A stretch of DNA of 64,000 nucleotides from a sulfur-oxidizing endosymbiont of Gigantopelta aegis (GCF_016097415.1 NZ_JAEHGE010000001.1:1971157-2035156); one strand, 5' to 3'; counted from the stretch's first letter, positions 18,494 through 28,200 are shown. Program-made: numbers and translations. The notes: generated from the letters alone by a model not told the origin.

Positions 18494-19498
18494 ATGCCAG
18501 TTTGCTTTAAGCCGATAATTTTAGCCACCATGATCAGTAGTTTTTTTGCCGGAGAGGTATTAGCTGCGACTGAATGGAATGTGTCTCTTTGGGGGAAAAG
18601 ACGTGCCTTTACTGAACATGTAGAAAAAATTGCAGAACTGGTTGAGGCGAAAACCAAGGGGGATTTCAAACTGAAAATTTCTTATGGCGGTTTATCTAAA
18701 TCGCGTGAGAATTTAGATGGTATTTCATTTGGTGCTTTTGAAATGGCACAGTTTTGTTCCTTTTATCATAAGAAAAAGAACCCGACCATTACCGTCACTG
18801 AACTACCATTTTCGCAAAATTTATCTTTAAGCCGTATCGCAAAAATTTACCAAGCGGTTTATGAAAACCCGATTGTCAGTAAAGATCTGGCGCGTTGGAA
18901 TGCCACCTTGTTAATGCCAACCCCTTTACCTCAGTATAATATTATTAGTAAATCCGATGCTCTGAATAGTTTGGCTGATTTTAAAGGCCTTCGGGTGCGT
19001 GGCCCCGGCGGTATTATGGGCGTTTTAGAGCAATTAGGTGCGGTTAAAACCAGTGTGCCTTTTTCTGAAGTCCGTCAGTCTATGGATTCGGGTGTTATTG
19101 ATGCCGCTTCGTTTGCTCCCCATGCTCCTCTTGCCACTAAAACTTATAAAGTCGGCAAGTGGGCAACCACCAATTTAAATCTTGGCTCGGCGAACTGCCC
19201 AGTGGTTGTTAACACCGATGCTTTGAACTCGCTTAAACCAGCACACAAAGAAGCCTTGCTGGGCTCGGTTGATGAAGCGATGGCATATTATGTGAAAAAC
19301 TATAATGACAAGACCACCGCTAAATATGAAGCGGCAATAAAAGAGCAGGGCTTAACTCAAGTAACTTTTTCAGCGGAACAAACCAAAAAACTCAATGCCT
19401 TGTCTGAATCAGTCCGTAAGGATTGGATAAAAAGTAATAGTAAAAACTTTGATGCACAAAGTTTGTATGATTTTACTGAAACATTATTCAGTAAATAA
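18494..19498 (+). CDS. dctP: TRAP transporter periplasmic substrate-binding protein, DctP type
   Basis: About 334 residues with a signal peptide (ILATMISSFFAGEVLA/AT). The DctP fold is recognisable by LADFKGLRVRGPGGIMG, the substrate-carboxylate Arg in that motif, and SFAPHAPLATKTYKVGKW. It captures an organic anion in the periplasm and delivers it to DctQM; the ligand is not predictable by eye. The ATG at 18494 has GGAG just upstream; the TTG at 18482 would not. It is the first gene of the dctPQM set, separated from dctQ by repeats at 19521-19648. Confidence 0.92.
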   Translation: MPVCFKPIILATMISSFFAGEVLAATEWNVSLWGKRRAFTEHVEKIAELVEAKTKGDFKLKISYGGLSKSRENLDGISFGAFEMAQFCSFYHKKKNPTITVTELPFSQNLSLSRIAKIYQAVYENPIVSKDLARWNATLLMPTPLPQYNIISKSDALNSLADFKGLRVRGPGGIMGVLEQLGAVKTSVPFSEVRQSMDSGVIDAASFAPHAPLATKTYKVGKWATTNLNLGSANCPVVVNTDALNSLKPAHKEALLGSVDEAMAYYVKNYNDKTTAKYEAAIKEQGLTQVTFSAEQTKKLNALSESVRKDWIKSNSKNFDAQSLYDFTETLFSK

Positions 19499-19520
19499 GA
19501 GCTTAGTAAGCAAACAATAA

Positions 19521-19593
19521 GGAGCAGGGTCAAATGGCATTAGATTTTATTTTGTTATAAATATTATAATTTTAAGCCATTTGCTCCGACCCC
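19521..19593. repeat. Imperfect inverted repeat, REP/MITE-like
   Basis: GGAGCAGGGTCAAATGGC (19521-19538) and the complement of 19576-19593 (GGGGTCGGAGCAAATGGC) form an imperfect inverted repeat around an AT-rich core. Ends of this type (GGGTC next to CAAATGG) are common in intergenic mobile palindromes. It lies between dctP and dctQ. Confidence 0.6.
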
Positions 19594-19614
19594 ACTGGTA
19601 ATGAATACAAAATA

Positions 19615-19648
19615 GTAGGGTGGGCAGATAAAGCCGTGCCCACCCTAC
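19615..19648. repeat. Perfect 12-bp stem-loop between dctP and dctQ
   Basis: GTAGGGTGGGCA (19615-19626) pairs exactly with TGCCCACCCTAC (19637-19648) around a ten-base loop. It looks like an intergenic REP-type palindrome. In a dctPQM transcript it could protect the dctP mRNA end or lower dctQM expression, since binding protein is needed in excess. There is no T run, so it is not a simple terminator. Confidence 0.75.
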
Positions 19649-19670
19649 GTTCTCCAAGGAATGACACAGC

Positions 19671-20312
19671 ATGTCAAATCACTCACCAGTATTGAGCGAT
19701 CAATCAACGTTAAGTTGGCTGGACAGGACTTTTTTTAAACTTGAGTCAGGGTTAAATTTACTCGGTGGAATAGTGATATTTCTCTTGGTATTTTTAGCCA
19801 CAGCTAATGTCCTAGGTCGCTGGTTGTTCAATATGCCAGTCAGTGGCTATATTGACTGGGTTGAACAAGCAATGGCCTTTATGGCTTTTCTAGGTATTGC
19901 CTATACCATGCGTCAGGGTGGTCATATTCGTATGGATATTATCGTCAGTCATCTTCATGGACGCAGACTTTGGCTGGTTGAAATTCTCTCATCTATTCTC
20001 ATGTTGTTGATGACCTTAGTGCTCATCTATGGTTCTTATTTACACTTTTTACGTGCTTACTCTCTGGGTGATTCATCTCTGGATATTGATCTGCCAACCT
20101 GGCCAGCAAAATTAGTGGTACCTGTGGCATTAAGCGTCCTAGCTTTACGTTTATTACTACAAATATGGGGCTATGCCAGAGCCTTACGCAGTAACACAAC
20201 AACGCCAGTGGTAGTGCCATTAATTGAAGACGCAGCGACAGTAGCGGCTCAGGAAGCGGAGTCATTGAGTGGTTCTGAGACTGGCTCTGTGACAGATAGG
20301 GATGGCCGATGA
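19671..20312 (+). CDS. dctQ: TRAP transporter small permease, DctQ type
   Basis: 213 residues with four transmembrane segments (GGIVIFLLVFLATANVLG, AMAFMAFLGIAYTMR, LVEILSSILMLLMTLVLIYG, LVVPVALSVLALRLLL). The DctQ signature GYIDWVEQAMAFMAFLG and RQGGHIRMDI is present. A 40-residue hydrophilic tail rich in Glu/Ser extends the C-terminus. It overlaps dctM by four bases, indicating translational coupling. Confidence 0.93.
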   Translation: MSNHSPVLSDQSTLSWLDRTFFKLESGLNLLGGIVIFLLVFLATANVLGRWLFNMPVSGYIDWVEQAMAFMAFLGIAYTMRQGGHIRMDIIVSHLHGRRLWLVEILSSILMLLMTLVLIYGSYLHFLRAYSLGDSSLDIDLPTWPAKLVVPVALSVLALRLLLQIWGYARALRSNTTTPVVVPLIEDAATVAAQEAESLSGSETGSVTDRDGR

Positions 20313-21727
20313 GTGCATTTGAAAGCTTGTTTCAAACCATGGGGGATATGGACTCTATCAGTATCGGCCTATGGGTGACGGCTTCGATGATGCTCTTTGT
20401 TATTATCGGTGTGCGTGTCGCCTTTGCTGCTGCGATGGCCGGTTTTATTGGCCTAGTGTGGATTTTCTCAGCTAAGTTAGGCTTTGAAAAAGGCTTTATT
20501 GTCGCGGTAAAAATGGCGGGTACGATTCCCCATTCAAAAGTATCAACCCTGGCTTTATCATTGATTCCCACGTTTATTCTGATTGGCTTTTTAGCCTACC
20601 ATGCTGGACTCACGCGGGCTTTGTTTGAAGCCGCTAAACGCTGGTTAGGCTGGTTGCCAGGTGGCATGGGTGTGGCGACGGTTTTCTCAACGGCGGGTTT
20701 TGCCGCAGTATCCGGTGCTTCGGTTGCCACTTCGGCTGTTTTTGCCCGTATTGCAATTCCAGAAATGTTAAAACTGGGCTATGACAAACGCTTTGCTGCC
20801 GGGGTAGTCGCCGCCGGTGGCACTTTAGCTTCCTTGATTCCACCCTCGGCTATCCTGGTTATCTATGCCATTATTGTTGAACAGGACGTGGGTGTTTTAT
20901 TAATGGCGGGTTTTTTACCTGGCGCAGTATCCGCTTTGATTTATGGTGGTTTGGTGGTTTTTCTGGCCTCGGTGCGCAAAGATGTCGGCCCTCCCGTCAC
21001 CGGTTTTAGTTGGAAACAACGATTTGAAAGCTTACCGGGTGCGTTACCTATTTTTCTGGTGGTTGCGAATATTATGATCTGCATCTATGGTGGCGTTGGT
21101 ACTCCCACCGAGGCAGGGTCATTAGGTGCATTTATTATTCTTTGCCTGGCCTTATTTAAAGGCATGCGCTGGAAAGAGTTGAAAGATTCCCTGATGGAAA
21201 CCGCCAAGCTCACTGCGATGATTTTCACCATCATCTGGGGCGTATTGCTCTATGTGCGGTTTTTAGGTTTTGCCGATTTACCCGGTGCTTTTTCAGAATG
21301 GATCAGTGCTTTGGATTATAGCCCGATGCTGATTTTAATCATGATCCTATTAGCCTATGCTGTTCTGGGCATGTTTATGGATGCCATTGGCATGTTATTA
21401 CTGACATTACCCGTTGTTTACCCTGCGGTCATTGCCTTAAATGGTGGTGAAACTGTCAGTGCCGCAGACTCTGCCTTTGGTGTCTCAGGTGTTGGTTGTG
21501 CTATTTGGTTTGGTATCATTGTGGTGAAGATGGCCGAAATTTGTTTAATAACACCACCTATTGGCCTCAACTGTTTTGTCGTGGCAGGTGTCAGACCGGA
21601 ATGCTCAGTACAAGATGTGTTTCGTGGCGTTACCCCATTCTTTATTGCTGATGTGATTACCATAGCCGTACTCATTACCTTTCCTGCCATTGTGCTATGG
21701 ATACCACAAATGATGGGTTATAATTAG
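20309..21727 (+). CDS. dctM: TRAP transporter large permease, DctM type
   Basis: 472 residues, slightly longer than the typical 430, with about 12 hydrophobic segments. DctM motifs seen: GMGVATVFSTAGFAAVSGAS, GVVAAGGTLASLIPPSAILV, TPTEAGSLGA and LITPPIGLNCFVVAGV. It forms the sodium-driven permease with DctQ. The left inverted repeat of the IS30 element starts eight bases after its stop, so nothing downstream belongs to this operon now. Confidence 0.95.
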   Translation: MSAFESLFQTMGDMDSISIGLWVTASMMLFVIIGVRVAFAAAMAGFIGLVWIFSAKLGFEKGFIVAVKMAGTIPHSKVSTLALSLIPTFILIGFLAYHAGLTRALFEAAKRWLGWLPGGMGVATVFSTAGFAAVSGASVATSAVFARIAIPEMLKLGYDKRFAAGVVAAGGTLASLIPPSAILVIYAIIVEQDVGVLLMAGFLPGAVSALIYGGLVVFLASVRKDVGPPVTGFSWKQRFESLPGALPIFLVVANIMICIYGGVGTPTEAGSLGAFIILCLALFKGMRWKELKDSLMETAKLTAMIFTIIWGVLLYVRFLGFADLPGAFSEWISALDYSPMLILIMILLAYAVLGMFMDAIGMLLLTLPVVYPAVIALNGGETVSAADSAFGVSGVGCAIWFGIIVVKMAEICLITPPIGLNCFVVAGVRPECSVQDVFRGVTPFFIADVITIAVLITFPAIVLWIPQMMGYN

Positions 21728-21790
21728 TAGCTTAGATTCAACTCATAAGTGCAACACTATTTGGTTGTATTTGTGATATTTGCTGGTTTA

Positions 21791-21862
21791 TCGCTGGCTC
21801 ATGAAATTCCCGGGGTGGCCGAGCGTAGCGATGGCCACCCCGGGAATTTCATGAGCCAGCGA
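21791..21862. repeat. 30-bp perfect inverted repeat inside the IS30 element
   Basis: Bases 21791-21820 are the exact complement of 21833-21862, leaving a 12-base spacer (GAGCGTAGCGAT). The arms contain CCCGGG and are more GC-rich than the surroundings. It lies upstream of the transposase start. As RNA it would form a very stable hairpin; as DNA it could extrude a cruciform. There is no T tract directly after, but TAAAAAAAT follows 20 bases later. Confidence 0.95.
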
Positions 21863-21973
21863 CGCGCCTGACGGCGCTACTAAAAAAATCATAAGTACAG
21901 CAATGATTTGCTCGAAAAAATGGCCAATTGCTTGTAAAATCGGCCATTTTCTCCTGCAAGAGTAAAGTGACTT

Positions 21974-22969
21974 ATGAGAACTTACAAGCAATTGACACAA
22001 GAACAAAGATACTACATTTCGACTGAGATTAAAAATGGCATTTCCCAGTCTAAAATTGCTCAGGCGATTGAGGTGAGTAAATCTACTATATGCCGTGAAA
22101 TTAAACGCAACGCTGGTTTACGTGGCTATCGATTTAAGCAAGCTCAAGAAAAAGCCGTTAAGCGTCGCTACAATGCTTCTAAAGCAATTAAAATGACGGA
22201 TGACATGATTGCCCTTATTGATGAAAAGCTTTCACAGCACCAGTGGAGTCCTGAACAGATATCAGGTTGGTTACTGAATGACAAAATGCTACTTCTTAGC
22301 CATGAACGTATTTATCAACACATATGGGATGATAAGAAGCAAGGTGGTGATTTACATCAGTATTTAAGGCGTCAGGGAAAGAAATACCAAAAGCGTGGTA
22401 GTAACGGTAAAAGCAGTCGAGGACAAATAATTAATCGAATTTCCATTGATGACCGTCCTAAGATTGTTGATGATAAACGTCGTGTTGGTGACTGGGAAAT
22501 TGATACAGTGATCGGTAAAGGACACAGTGGTGCTCTGGTCACGATTGTAGAAAGAAAAACGCTTTACACATTAGTAGCAAGAGTGAATGGCAAACAGGCT
22601 GATTGGGTGACACAAGCAACAATACAATTGCTTAAACCCTTTAAAGACAGGCTTCATAGTATTACCGCAGACAATGGCAAAGAGTTTGCTTATCATGAGC
22701 AGGTAAGCAAAGCTCTTGATACAGCATTTTATTTTGCCCACCCTTATTCTTCATGGGAGCGAGGGTTAAATGAAAATACTAATGGACTGATTAGACAATA
22801 TTTTCCTAAAGATACAGACTTTAAAGAAGTGACTGATAAAGAGGTTTACAACATGATGGAAAAACTTAATAATAGACCTAGAAAGGCACTCGGCTTTCAA
22901 ACACCATTCCAGGCAATGAAAAAATCATTTGCAAGAACTGGAATTTCCTGCGTTGCACTTCAGAGTTGA
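21974..22969 (+). CDS. IS30-family transposase
   Basis: 331 residues, an intact frame. N-terminal helix-turn-helix (LTQEQRYYISTEIKNGISQS, IAQAIEVSKSTICREIKRN) and a C-terminal DDE integrase core: VGDWEIDTVIG (first Asp), ITADNGKEFAYHE (second Asp), WERGLNENTNGLIRQYFPK (Glu), all typical of IS30. The final codons overlap the right inverted repeat. Unlike both IS66 elements nearby, this transposase has no frame break, so the element may be active. Confidence 0.95.
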   Translation: MRTYKQLTQEQRYYISTEIKNGISQSKIAQAIEVSKSTICREIKRNAGLRGYRFKQAQEKAVKRRYNASKAIKMTDDMIALIDEKLSQHQWSPEQISGWLLNDKMLLLSHERIYQHIWDDKKQGGDLHQYLRRQGKKYQKRGSNGKSSRGQIINRISIDDRPKIVDDKRRVGDWEIDTVIGKGHSGALVTIVERKTLYTLVARVNGKQADWVTQATIQLLKPFKDRLHSITADNGKEFAYHEQVSKALDTAFYFAHPYSSWERGLNENTNGLIRQYFPKDTDFKEVTDKEVYNMMEKLNNRPRKALGFQTPFQAMKKSFARTGISCVALQS

Positions 22970-22972
22970 ATC

Positions 22973-23223
22973 CGCGATTCAAGGTTAAAAGTTGCTTATG
23001 ATTTAGGAACACTTCAGTTGTTTTATGAGCATTATAAAATGAATATTAAAATAATTGAGGGTGTTAGTTCTGAATTGATTTTTCCATCTGAAACAGTTGT
23101 TAAATTATCAATAAAGTATTCAAAAGCCTCAAATGAGCTGAAAAACTACTTAGAAAGTACAATTGGTGATACGCCTTTTGATTTAATAAAAACCATTAAA
23201 ATAAGTAACTTATCTAGAACGAA
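22973..23223 (+). pseudogene. Orphan coding fragment trapped between two insertion sequences
   Basis: The frame is open from the right edge of the IS30 element to the left edge of the IS66 element, reading RDSRLKVAYDLGTLQLFYEH and on through SSELIFPSETVVKLSIKYSK to KTIKISNLSRTK. There is no start codon with a ribosome site at the 5' edge, and the 3' end runs into IS66 sequence before stopping. It is therefore an internal piece of a lost gene of about 84 codons. I do not recognise the family. Being next to a flagellin gene it could come from a flagellar or glycosylation gene, but that is a guess. Confidence 0.55.
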
Positions 23224-23224
23224 A

Positions 23225-25129
23225 GTAACTTCTCAATAAGTCTGTGCAAAACTTGAAATAAAAACAAAAAAAGTCTTGACAGCATTTTAGAGGACAAAAA
23301 TTGCATTTTCACTGCCCCATGTAATTTATCCCTATAAATGATCCTGTCGATCTGTCTCAGATCGAAATAGAATATTTTTGAATATTATCTTAACTGAGAG
23401 GGAGTTTGATCAACACAGGGCAAACTAAAGAGCCTTAAAAAGCCATGATACAATTGTTTTATTGAAAACAACCTGTATTGATTATAGTGAAAAAATTACC
23501 TCCAATTCCAGAGATACCTGAAGAAGAAAAGACACCGGTAGTCCGATTACTCCTTGCTTTCATGGAGCAACAACAGGAAATCATTCAAAACCAACAGGTT
23601 GAAATCGATGCCCTTAAAACAGAAGTTGCTAAGCTTAAAAGCTACCTCCAAAGCCTAAATAAGAGCCAGTAAATTGCCAAAGGATGATGACAATGATAAT
23701 CCGACAGGTCATTCAGGAAGCAAGAAAAAACAACTCAGGAAATGGGACTAGTAAAAGTCGTAAACGAAAGAAGAAATTGGCTATTCATAAAACCACCGTT
23801 ATCAAACCAGATAACCTGCCAGAACATTCACGTTTTTTAGGGTATCAGGATTATTTTGTTCAGGAGCTGCTGATTAAGCCTTTCAATACTCGTTATCGAT
23901 TGGCTCGCTATAAAACACCCGATGGTGATACCTGTATAGGAAAATTGAGCTTTGATACACATATAGGACATTTTGGCCATACATTACAGAGTTATATCGT
24001 TTATCAATATTATCACCAGAGAGTGACTCAGCCATTGATAATACAACAATTAACAGAATTAGGTTTTGATATTTCAACGGGTCAGATCAATGAGATTTTA
24101 ATCCATGACAAAGACCATTTTCATACTGAAAAAATACATTGCTAACTGCCGGTATCAACAATAGTACTTATATCCATGTTGATGATACGGGTAGTCGTCA
24201 TGATGGAAAGAATGGTTATTGTACTCACGTTGGCAATGAAACCTTTGCCTGGTTTTCAAGTACTCGATATAAGAGCCGGATTAATTTTCTACAATTGTTA
24301 CGAGGTGCTGCTGTTGATTATACGCTCAACGATGCAGCACTTGATTATATGAGAGCAGAAAAATTACCTCACAAGCCATTGAGCGTTATTGAACAAAGTC
24401 ATCAGACTTGCTTTGATAATGAAGAAGCCTGGAAATACTATCTGCAGAACAATAGTATCATAACACAACGGCATGTTCGCATTGCCACAGAAGGCGCTTT
24501 ACTGGGGGCATTAATTAACAGTGGCTTTCCAAGTGATTTGGTGATTGTGAGTGATGATGCAGGACAATTTGATATTTTGTTGCACGCATTATGTTGGATA
24601 CATGCAGACAGAGTGTTTCAGCGGATACTACCACTCAATGAGCGACATGATAAAGAACTGAACTGGGTACATACTCAGATTTGGGAACTATTTTATGATC
24701 TCAAACAATATAAACTTGAGCCAGATGATCCGTTGAAGTCAGCGATTGCTGAACATTTTGATGAATTGTGCCGGACTAAAACAAGCTTTGAAACGTTGAA
24801 TCAGGCACTGAAACGATTGGCAAGAAATAAAACAGAATTACTGCTGGTATTGGAACGGCCTGATATTCCTCTTCATAATAATTTGAGTGAAAATGATATT
24901 CGAGAATATGTTATTAAGCGTAAAATTAGTGGTAGTACACGCTCAAAGGATGGGCAACTTTGCAGAGATACCTTTGTCAGTTTAAAGAAAACTTGTTTGA
25001 AACAAGGAATTTCATTCTGGGATTTTATTAATGACCGGATCAGCAAGAGAAATTTGATCCCATATCTGCCTGAGTTGCTGAAAGGTAAAGTTTGTGCTGT
25101 TTAAATGCACAGACTTATTGAGAAGTTAC
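23225..25129 (+). mobile_element. IS66-family element with a single transposase gene, decayed
   Basis: A perfect 24-bp inverted repeat, GTAACTTCTCAATAAGTCTG... at 23225-23248 and its complement at 25106-25129, bounds the element (1905 bp). It starts with GTAA, as IS66-family ends do. Only a TnpC-type transposase is inside, with no tnpA or tnpB, as in the ISBst12 subgroup. No 8-bp target duplication is visible (flanks gaacgaaa and tctattgg), which suggests rearrangement after insertion. Confidence 0.88.
23478..25104 (+). pseudogene. IS66-family transposase (TnpC-type), several frameshifts
   Basis: The reading passes through at least three frames. 23478-23672 gives the N-terminal coiled coil (VVRLLLAFMEQQQEIIQNQQ). 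A second frame gives KLPPKPK and SKLPKDDDNDNPTGHSGSKK. 23684-24145 gives LPEHSRFLGYQDYFVQELLI onward. 24139-25104 gives the catalytic domain (YIHVDDTGSRHDGKNGYCTH, then DIPLHNNLSENDIREYVIKR). The frames can mostly be rejoined by adding one A at short A runs near 23635, 23656 and 24133; near 23731 the A6 run would need one fewer or two more. As written no full-length transposase is made. Confidence 0.88.
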
Positions 25130-25164
25130 TCTATTGGTTCTTTAAATTGTTTTATTTAAAATAA

Positions 25165-25302
25165 ATTGAATATATTTCTAAAGAAAACACATCTCCCGAC
25201 GCTAATTATGTTCAAGAGGCGGTGAATATTCCACTTTCTAGAATAAATAGGAAGACGAGAGTATATCCGCATAGTAAATTTCTCCACAATTCGTTTTTGT
25301 AA
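25165..25302 (+). pseudogene. Possible 3' gene fragment to the right of the IS66 element
   Basis: A 45-codon frame opens after a stop at 25162-25164 and ends at 25300-25302, reading KENTSPDANYVQEAVNIPLS and then [15 protein letters not shown]. No start codon or ribosome site is evident. It may be the tail of the gene interrupted or rearranged by the IS elements, or chance. I do not recognise it. Confidence 0.3.
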
Positions 25303-25364
25303 AATACACAAGATTGTATCAAAACAATACGGGATCAGTGGGGCATATCACAGGAGATGTCGTC

Positions 25365-26174
25365 ATGGCACAAGTAATTAACACTAATGTTCCTTCATTA
25401 AGCGCGCAAAGTAGTTTAAATCGTACTAATACTGGTCTAACTCAGGCACTGGAAAGATTGTCAACCGGTAAACGTATTAATAGTGCGAAAGATGATGCGG
25501 CTGGTATCGCGATTGCTTCACGTTTTACTGCACAAATTCGTGGTTATAATCAGGGTACTCGTAACGCGGCAGATGCAATTTCTCTAGCACAAACTGCTGA
25601 AGGTGCATATGATGAGATGTCTAGTAATATGCAGCGCATTCGTGAATTGGCTGTTCAATCAGCGAATGCAACCAATAGTAGTACTGATAGAGCTGCACTC
25701 AATACAGAAGTATCACAGCTTAAAGCTGAAATCTTACGTGTTCAACAAACAGAATTTAATGGTGTAGCTGTTATTGGTGCTAGTGCTCAAGCTTTTGCTT
25801 TCCAGGTGGGTCCTGATGCGGGTGGTAATAATGTTATTACCGTGACTACACAATCAGTTGATGCAACACTGACGGGTGGTGTGGGTACCGTTGCAGAAGC
25901 ATCTGCGATGATTGCGACTGTTGATGCGGCTTTAACTGCTATTAACACCGAAAGGGCGACTTTGGGTGCCGTTCAAAATCGTTTTGATTCAGTTATACGT
26001 AATGGTGAAAATGCATCTGAAAACCTCAGCGCTGCACGTAGTCGTATTGAAGATGCTGATTTTGCTGCAGAAACGGCTAATTTAACCAAATTCCAAATCT
26101 TACAGCAAGCGGGCACCTCGGTGTTGTCACAGGCTAACGCTTTACCACAAAGTGTGCTAGGCTTATTAGGGTAA
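25365..26174 (+). CDS. fliC: Flagellin (first copy)
   Basis: 269 residues: conserved N-terminal D0/D1 helices ([40 protein letters not shown]) and C-terminal helices ([20 protein letters not shown], ending VLGLLG), with only a short middle (about residues 140-190). It therefore lacks the large surface D2/D3 domains. The frame extends upstream to 25314, but the ATG at 25365 has CAGGAGATG before it and begins the true flagellin N-terminus. The IS66 element ends 236 bases upstream, and no sigma-28 or sigma-54 promoter is evident in that gap. Confidence 0.96.
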   Translation: MAQVINTNVPSLSAQSSLNRTNTGLTQALERLSTGKRINSAKDDAAGIAIASRFTAQIRGYNQGTRNAADAISLAQTAEGAYDEMSSNMQRIRELAVQSANATNSSTDRAALNTEVSQLKAEILRVQQTEFNGVAVIGASAQAFAFQVGPDAGGNNVITVTTQSVDATLTGGVGTVAEASAMIATVDAALTAINTERATLGAVQNRFDSVIRNGENASENLSAARSRIEDADFAAETANLTKFQILQQAGTSVLSQANALPQSVLGLLG

Positions 26175-26239
26175 AGGTGAATGACTGAGCACTCAAATTG
26201 ATTGTTTAATGTGAGTGCTGAGTCTTTTAGGAGAAAATT

Positions 26240-26728
26240 ATGGCCGATTTTAATATGAATACCAAATTGCCGGATTTGAATGCAATTAATGGTTTCGTAC
26301 GTGAAAATTTGGTTCAGCCTTTGCAAAATAGCCAAAAAGCAGATACTAAAGGTGCAGTCAAAAGCGATCAAAGTGGCCAGGCACGGCAAGAAATTGCCTC
26401 TTCCACTGAAGATACGAAAGCTGAAGCATCTAAAGATGTACGTGAAGAAGAACTGGATAAGACAATTACTCAGTTAAATAATGCTTTACAGAATGTTCAA
26501 CGTAATCTTGAGTTTAGTGTTGATAAAGATGTCGGAAAAATTATTATCAATGTTAAAGATAAAGAAACCGATGAGGTTCTCAGGCAAATTCCCTCAGAAG
26601 AAATTCTTCAGTTGGCAAGAAATTTGCAGAATATAAGTGCAGGACTGAATCAAAGTGTTAATGAGCGTAAAGATTCCTATAGCTCTCAAACGGCAGCTGA
26701 AGGAGTGTTTTTAAAAACAAGTGTTTAA
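26240..26728 (+). CDS. flaG: FlaG family protein
   Basis: 162 residues. The C-terminal half is the FlaG domain: LDKTITQLNNALQNVQRNLE, then FSVDKDVGKIIINVKDKETD and EVLRQIPSEEILQLARNL. The N-terminal 60 residues are hydrophilic and variable. FlaG affects filament length in polar flagellates. It sits between flagellin and fliD, the standard position, with a GGAG ribosome site before the ATG. Confidence 0.93.
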   Translation: MADFNMNTKLPDLNAINGFVRENLVQPLQNSQKADTKGAVKSDQSGQARQEIASSTEDTKAEASKDVREEELDKTITQLNNALQNVQRNLEFSVDKDVGKIIINVKDKETDEVLRQIPSEEILQLARNLQNISAGLNQSVNERKDSYSSQTAAEGVFLKTSV

Positions 26729-26823
26729 ATATGATACTTGTACTAAGTGGTTTTAACGTTTAAGGCTGCTTAGTTTCTTTTATGAAAGTAATAAAATAAA
26801 AATAGTATAGTGGAGTCGATATT

Positions 26824-28161
26824 ATGGCTGGTTTGTCTCTAGGAGGTGTTAACCTTGATGTAAGAGGACTGGTTGATCAATTGATGCAAGTTGAAAGTCG
26901 CCCTCTAATACGTCTGCAACAAAAAGAAAGTAATTATCAATCTCAACTCAGTGCTTTTGGTCGCTTAAAAAGTGCGATGTCATCTTTTCAAACATCAATG
27001 GGTAATTTAGGCTCGCTTGATAAGTTTGAAACTTATAAAGTTTCTACATCAGAAGCTTCTACCGATCAAAGTTTTACGGCAACCGTGGATAGCAACGCTG
27101 CACCCGGTACATTTTCTATTGACGTGCAAAACTTAGCCCGGTCCAATAAGTTTGGTTCGACGGCTGCCTTTGCTGATACCACTAGTGCTATTACTACGGA
27201 TGCTAATTTAGATATTAGTGATGGCACAGATTCCTTTTCAATTGATATTAATGGTAAATCATTGGCAGAAATTCGTGATGCCATTAATGCTGCCGCCGAA
27301 TCCGGAAATGTCGGTGTTTCAGCCTCTATTGTTCAGGAAAGTGGTAGTGCATTTCAATTAGTGTTGACCGCATCAGACACCGGCGTTGCTAATGCAATTA
27401 CAGTGAGTTCAACGGGCAATGCTGTGACTCAATTGGACTTAACTGAAAAACAAACAGCTTTGGATGCTACTGTACTGGTTGATAATGCCTATACCATCAC
27501 CAGTGCTTCTAATTCAATCAAAGATGCTATTTCAGGAATATCGCTTAATTTACTTAAACCCAGTACCAGTGTGGCTGATTTAACCATTCAAAGAGATACA
27601 GAAGCGGTCAAAACAAGTATTGGTACATTTGTCAGTGCCTTTAACACCTTTCTCAGTACCGCCAATGCGTTAAAGAAAAGTGGTTTGGAAGGGGATAGTA
27701 TTACCAATAGTATTTTATCTAATATTCGCGGTGAATTTAATACTAGTGCTGGACTTGGCGGTGCATTTAACTTCCTATCAGAAATGGGCATCACTAGTAA
27801 TGCTAAGACGGGAGAGCTGGAATTGGATAGTAGTAAGTTGGATGCTGCTATTGCTAAGGATTATGAAGGTATCTCGCAGTTATTTGCCAATGATAACAAA
27901 GGCATTGCCTTTCGCTTAGAAGCTCAAATGGATGAATATTTGAGCTTTGATGGCTTGCTTAAAAGTCGTGAAAATGCGCTTAATACCCGGATTAAGGATA
28001 ATGAGGGACGGCAATTAACCATGGAATATCGTTTAGGAAAAATTGAAGAACGTTTATTAAAACAATTTGGTAATTTAGACAACATTATTTCGCAATCAAA
28101 CTCAACCAGTAGCTACTTAGCACAACAATTAGCTAATTTACCAGGTTTTACGCGCAAATAA
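26824..28161 (+). CDS. fliD: Flagellar filament cap protein FliD
   Basis: 445 residues. N-terminal FliD domain (GGVNLDVRGLVDQLMQVESR, PLIRLQQKESNYQSQLSAFG) and C-terminal domain with the coiled-coil end (RQLTMEYRLGKIEERLLKQF, then LAQQLANLPGF). It forms the filament cap that folds exported flagellin. It follows flaG by 95 bases and precedes fliS. Confidence 0.95.
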   Translation: MAGLSLGGVNLDVRGLVDQLMQVESRPLIRLQQKESNYQSQLSAFGRLKSAMSSFQTSMGNLGSLDKFETYKVSTSEASTDQSFTATVDSNAAPGTFSIDVQNLARSNKFGSTAAFADTTSAITTDANLDISDGTDSFSIDINGKSLAEIRDAINAAAESGNVGVSASIVQESGSAFQLVLTASDTGVANAITVSSTGNAVTQLDLTEKQTALDATVLVDNAYTITSASNSIKDAISGISLNLLKPSTSVADLTIQRDTEAVKTSIGTFVSAFNTFLSTANALKKSGLEGDSITNSILSNIRGEFNTSAGLGGAFNFLSEMGITSNAKTGELELDSSKLDAAIAKDYEGISQLFANDNKGIAFRLEAQMDEYLSFDGLLKSRENALNTRIKDNEGRQLTMEYRLGKIEERLLKQFGNLDNIISQSNSTSSYLAQQLANLPGFTRK

Positions 28162-28200
28162 TGAGAATAAATTAAATTTATTCTTTCTATCAATCATACC

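Larger units (their letters stand above)
21735..22972 (+). mobile_element. IS30-family insertion sequence
   Basis: Bounded by 23-bp inverted repeats at 21735-21757 (GATTCAACTCATAAGTGC...) and 22950-22972, differing at three positions. It encloses one intact transposase whose stop codon lies inside the right repeat. Length is 1238 bp, longer than typical IS30 elements (about 1.0-1.2 kb) because the 216 bases between left repeat and transposase carry a large palindrome. I see no matching 2-3-bp target duplication. It abuts dctM on the left and a truncated gene on the right. Confidence 0.88.

Noticed and set aside
24100-24150. Programmed -1 frameshift signal in the first IS66 transposase at the A6 run
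   Set aside because: The run does not form a proper X-XXY-YYZ heptamer in frame, and at least three other breaks are present, so decay or error is more likely.
25318-25364. Sigma-54 promoter directly before the first flagellin
   Set aside because: A GG-N10-GC spacing exists but the surrounding bases do not match and it overlaps the ribosome-site region.
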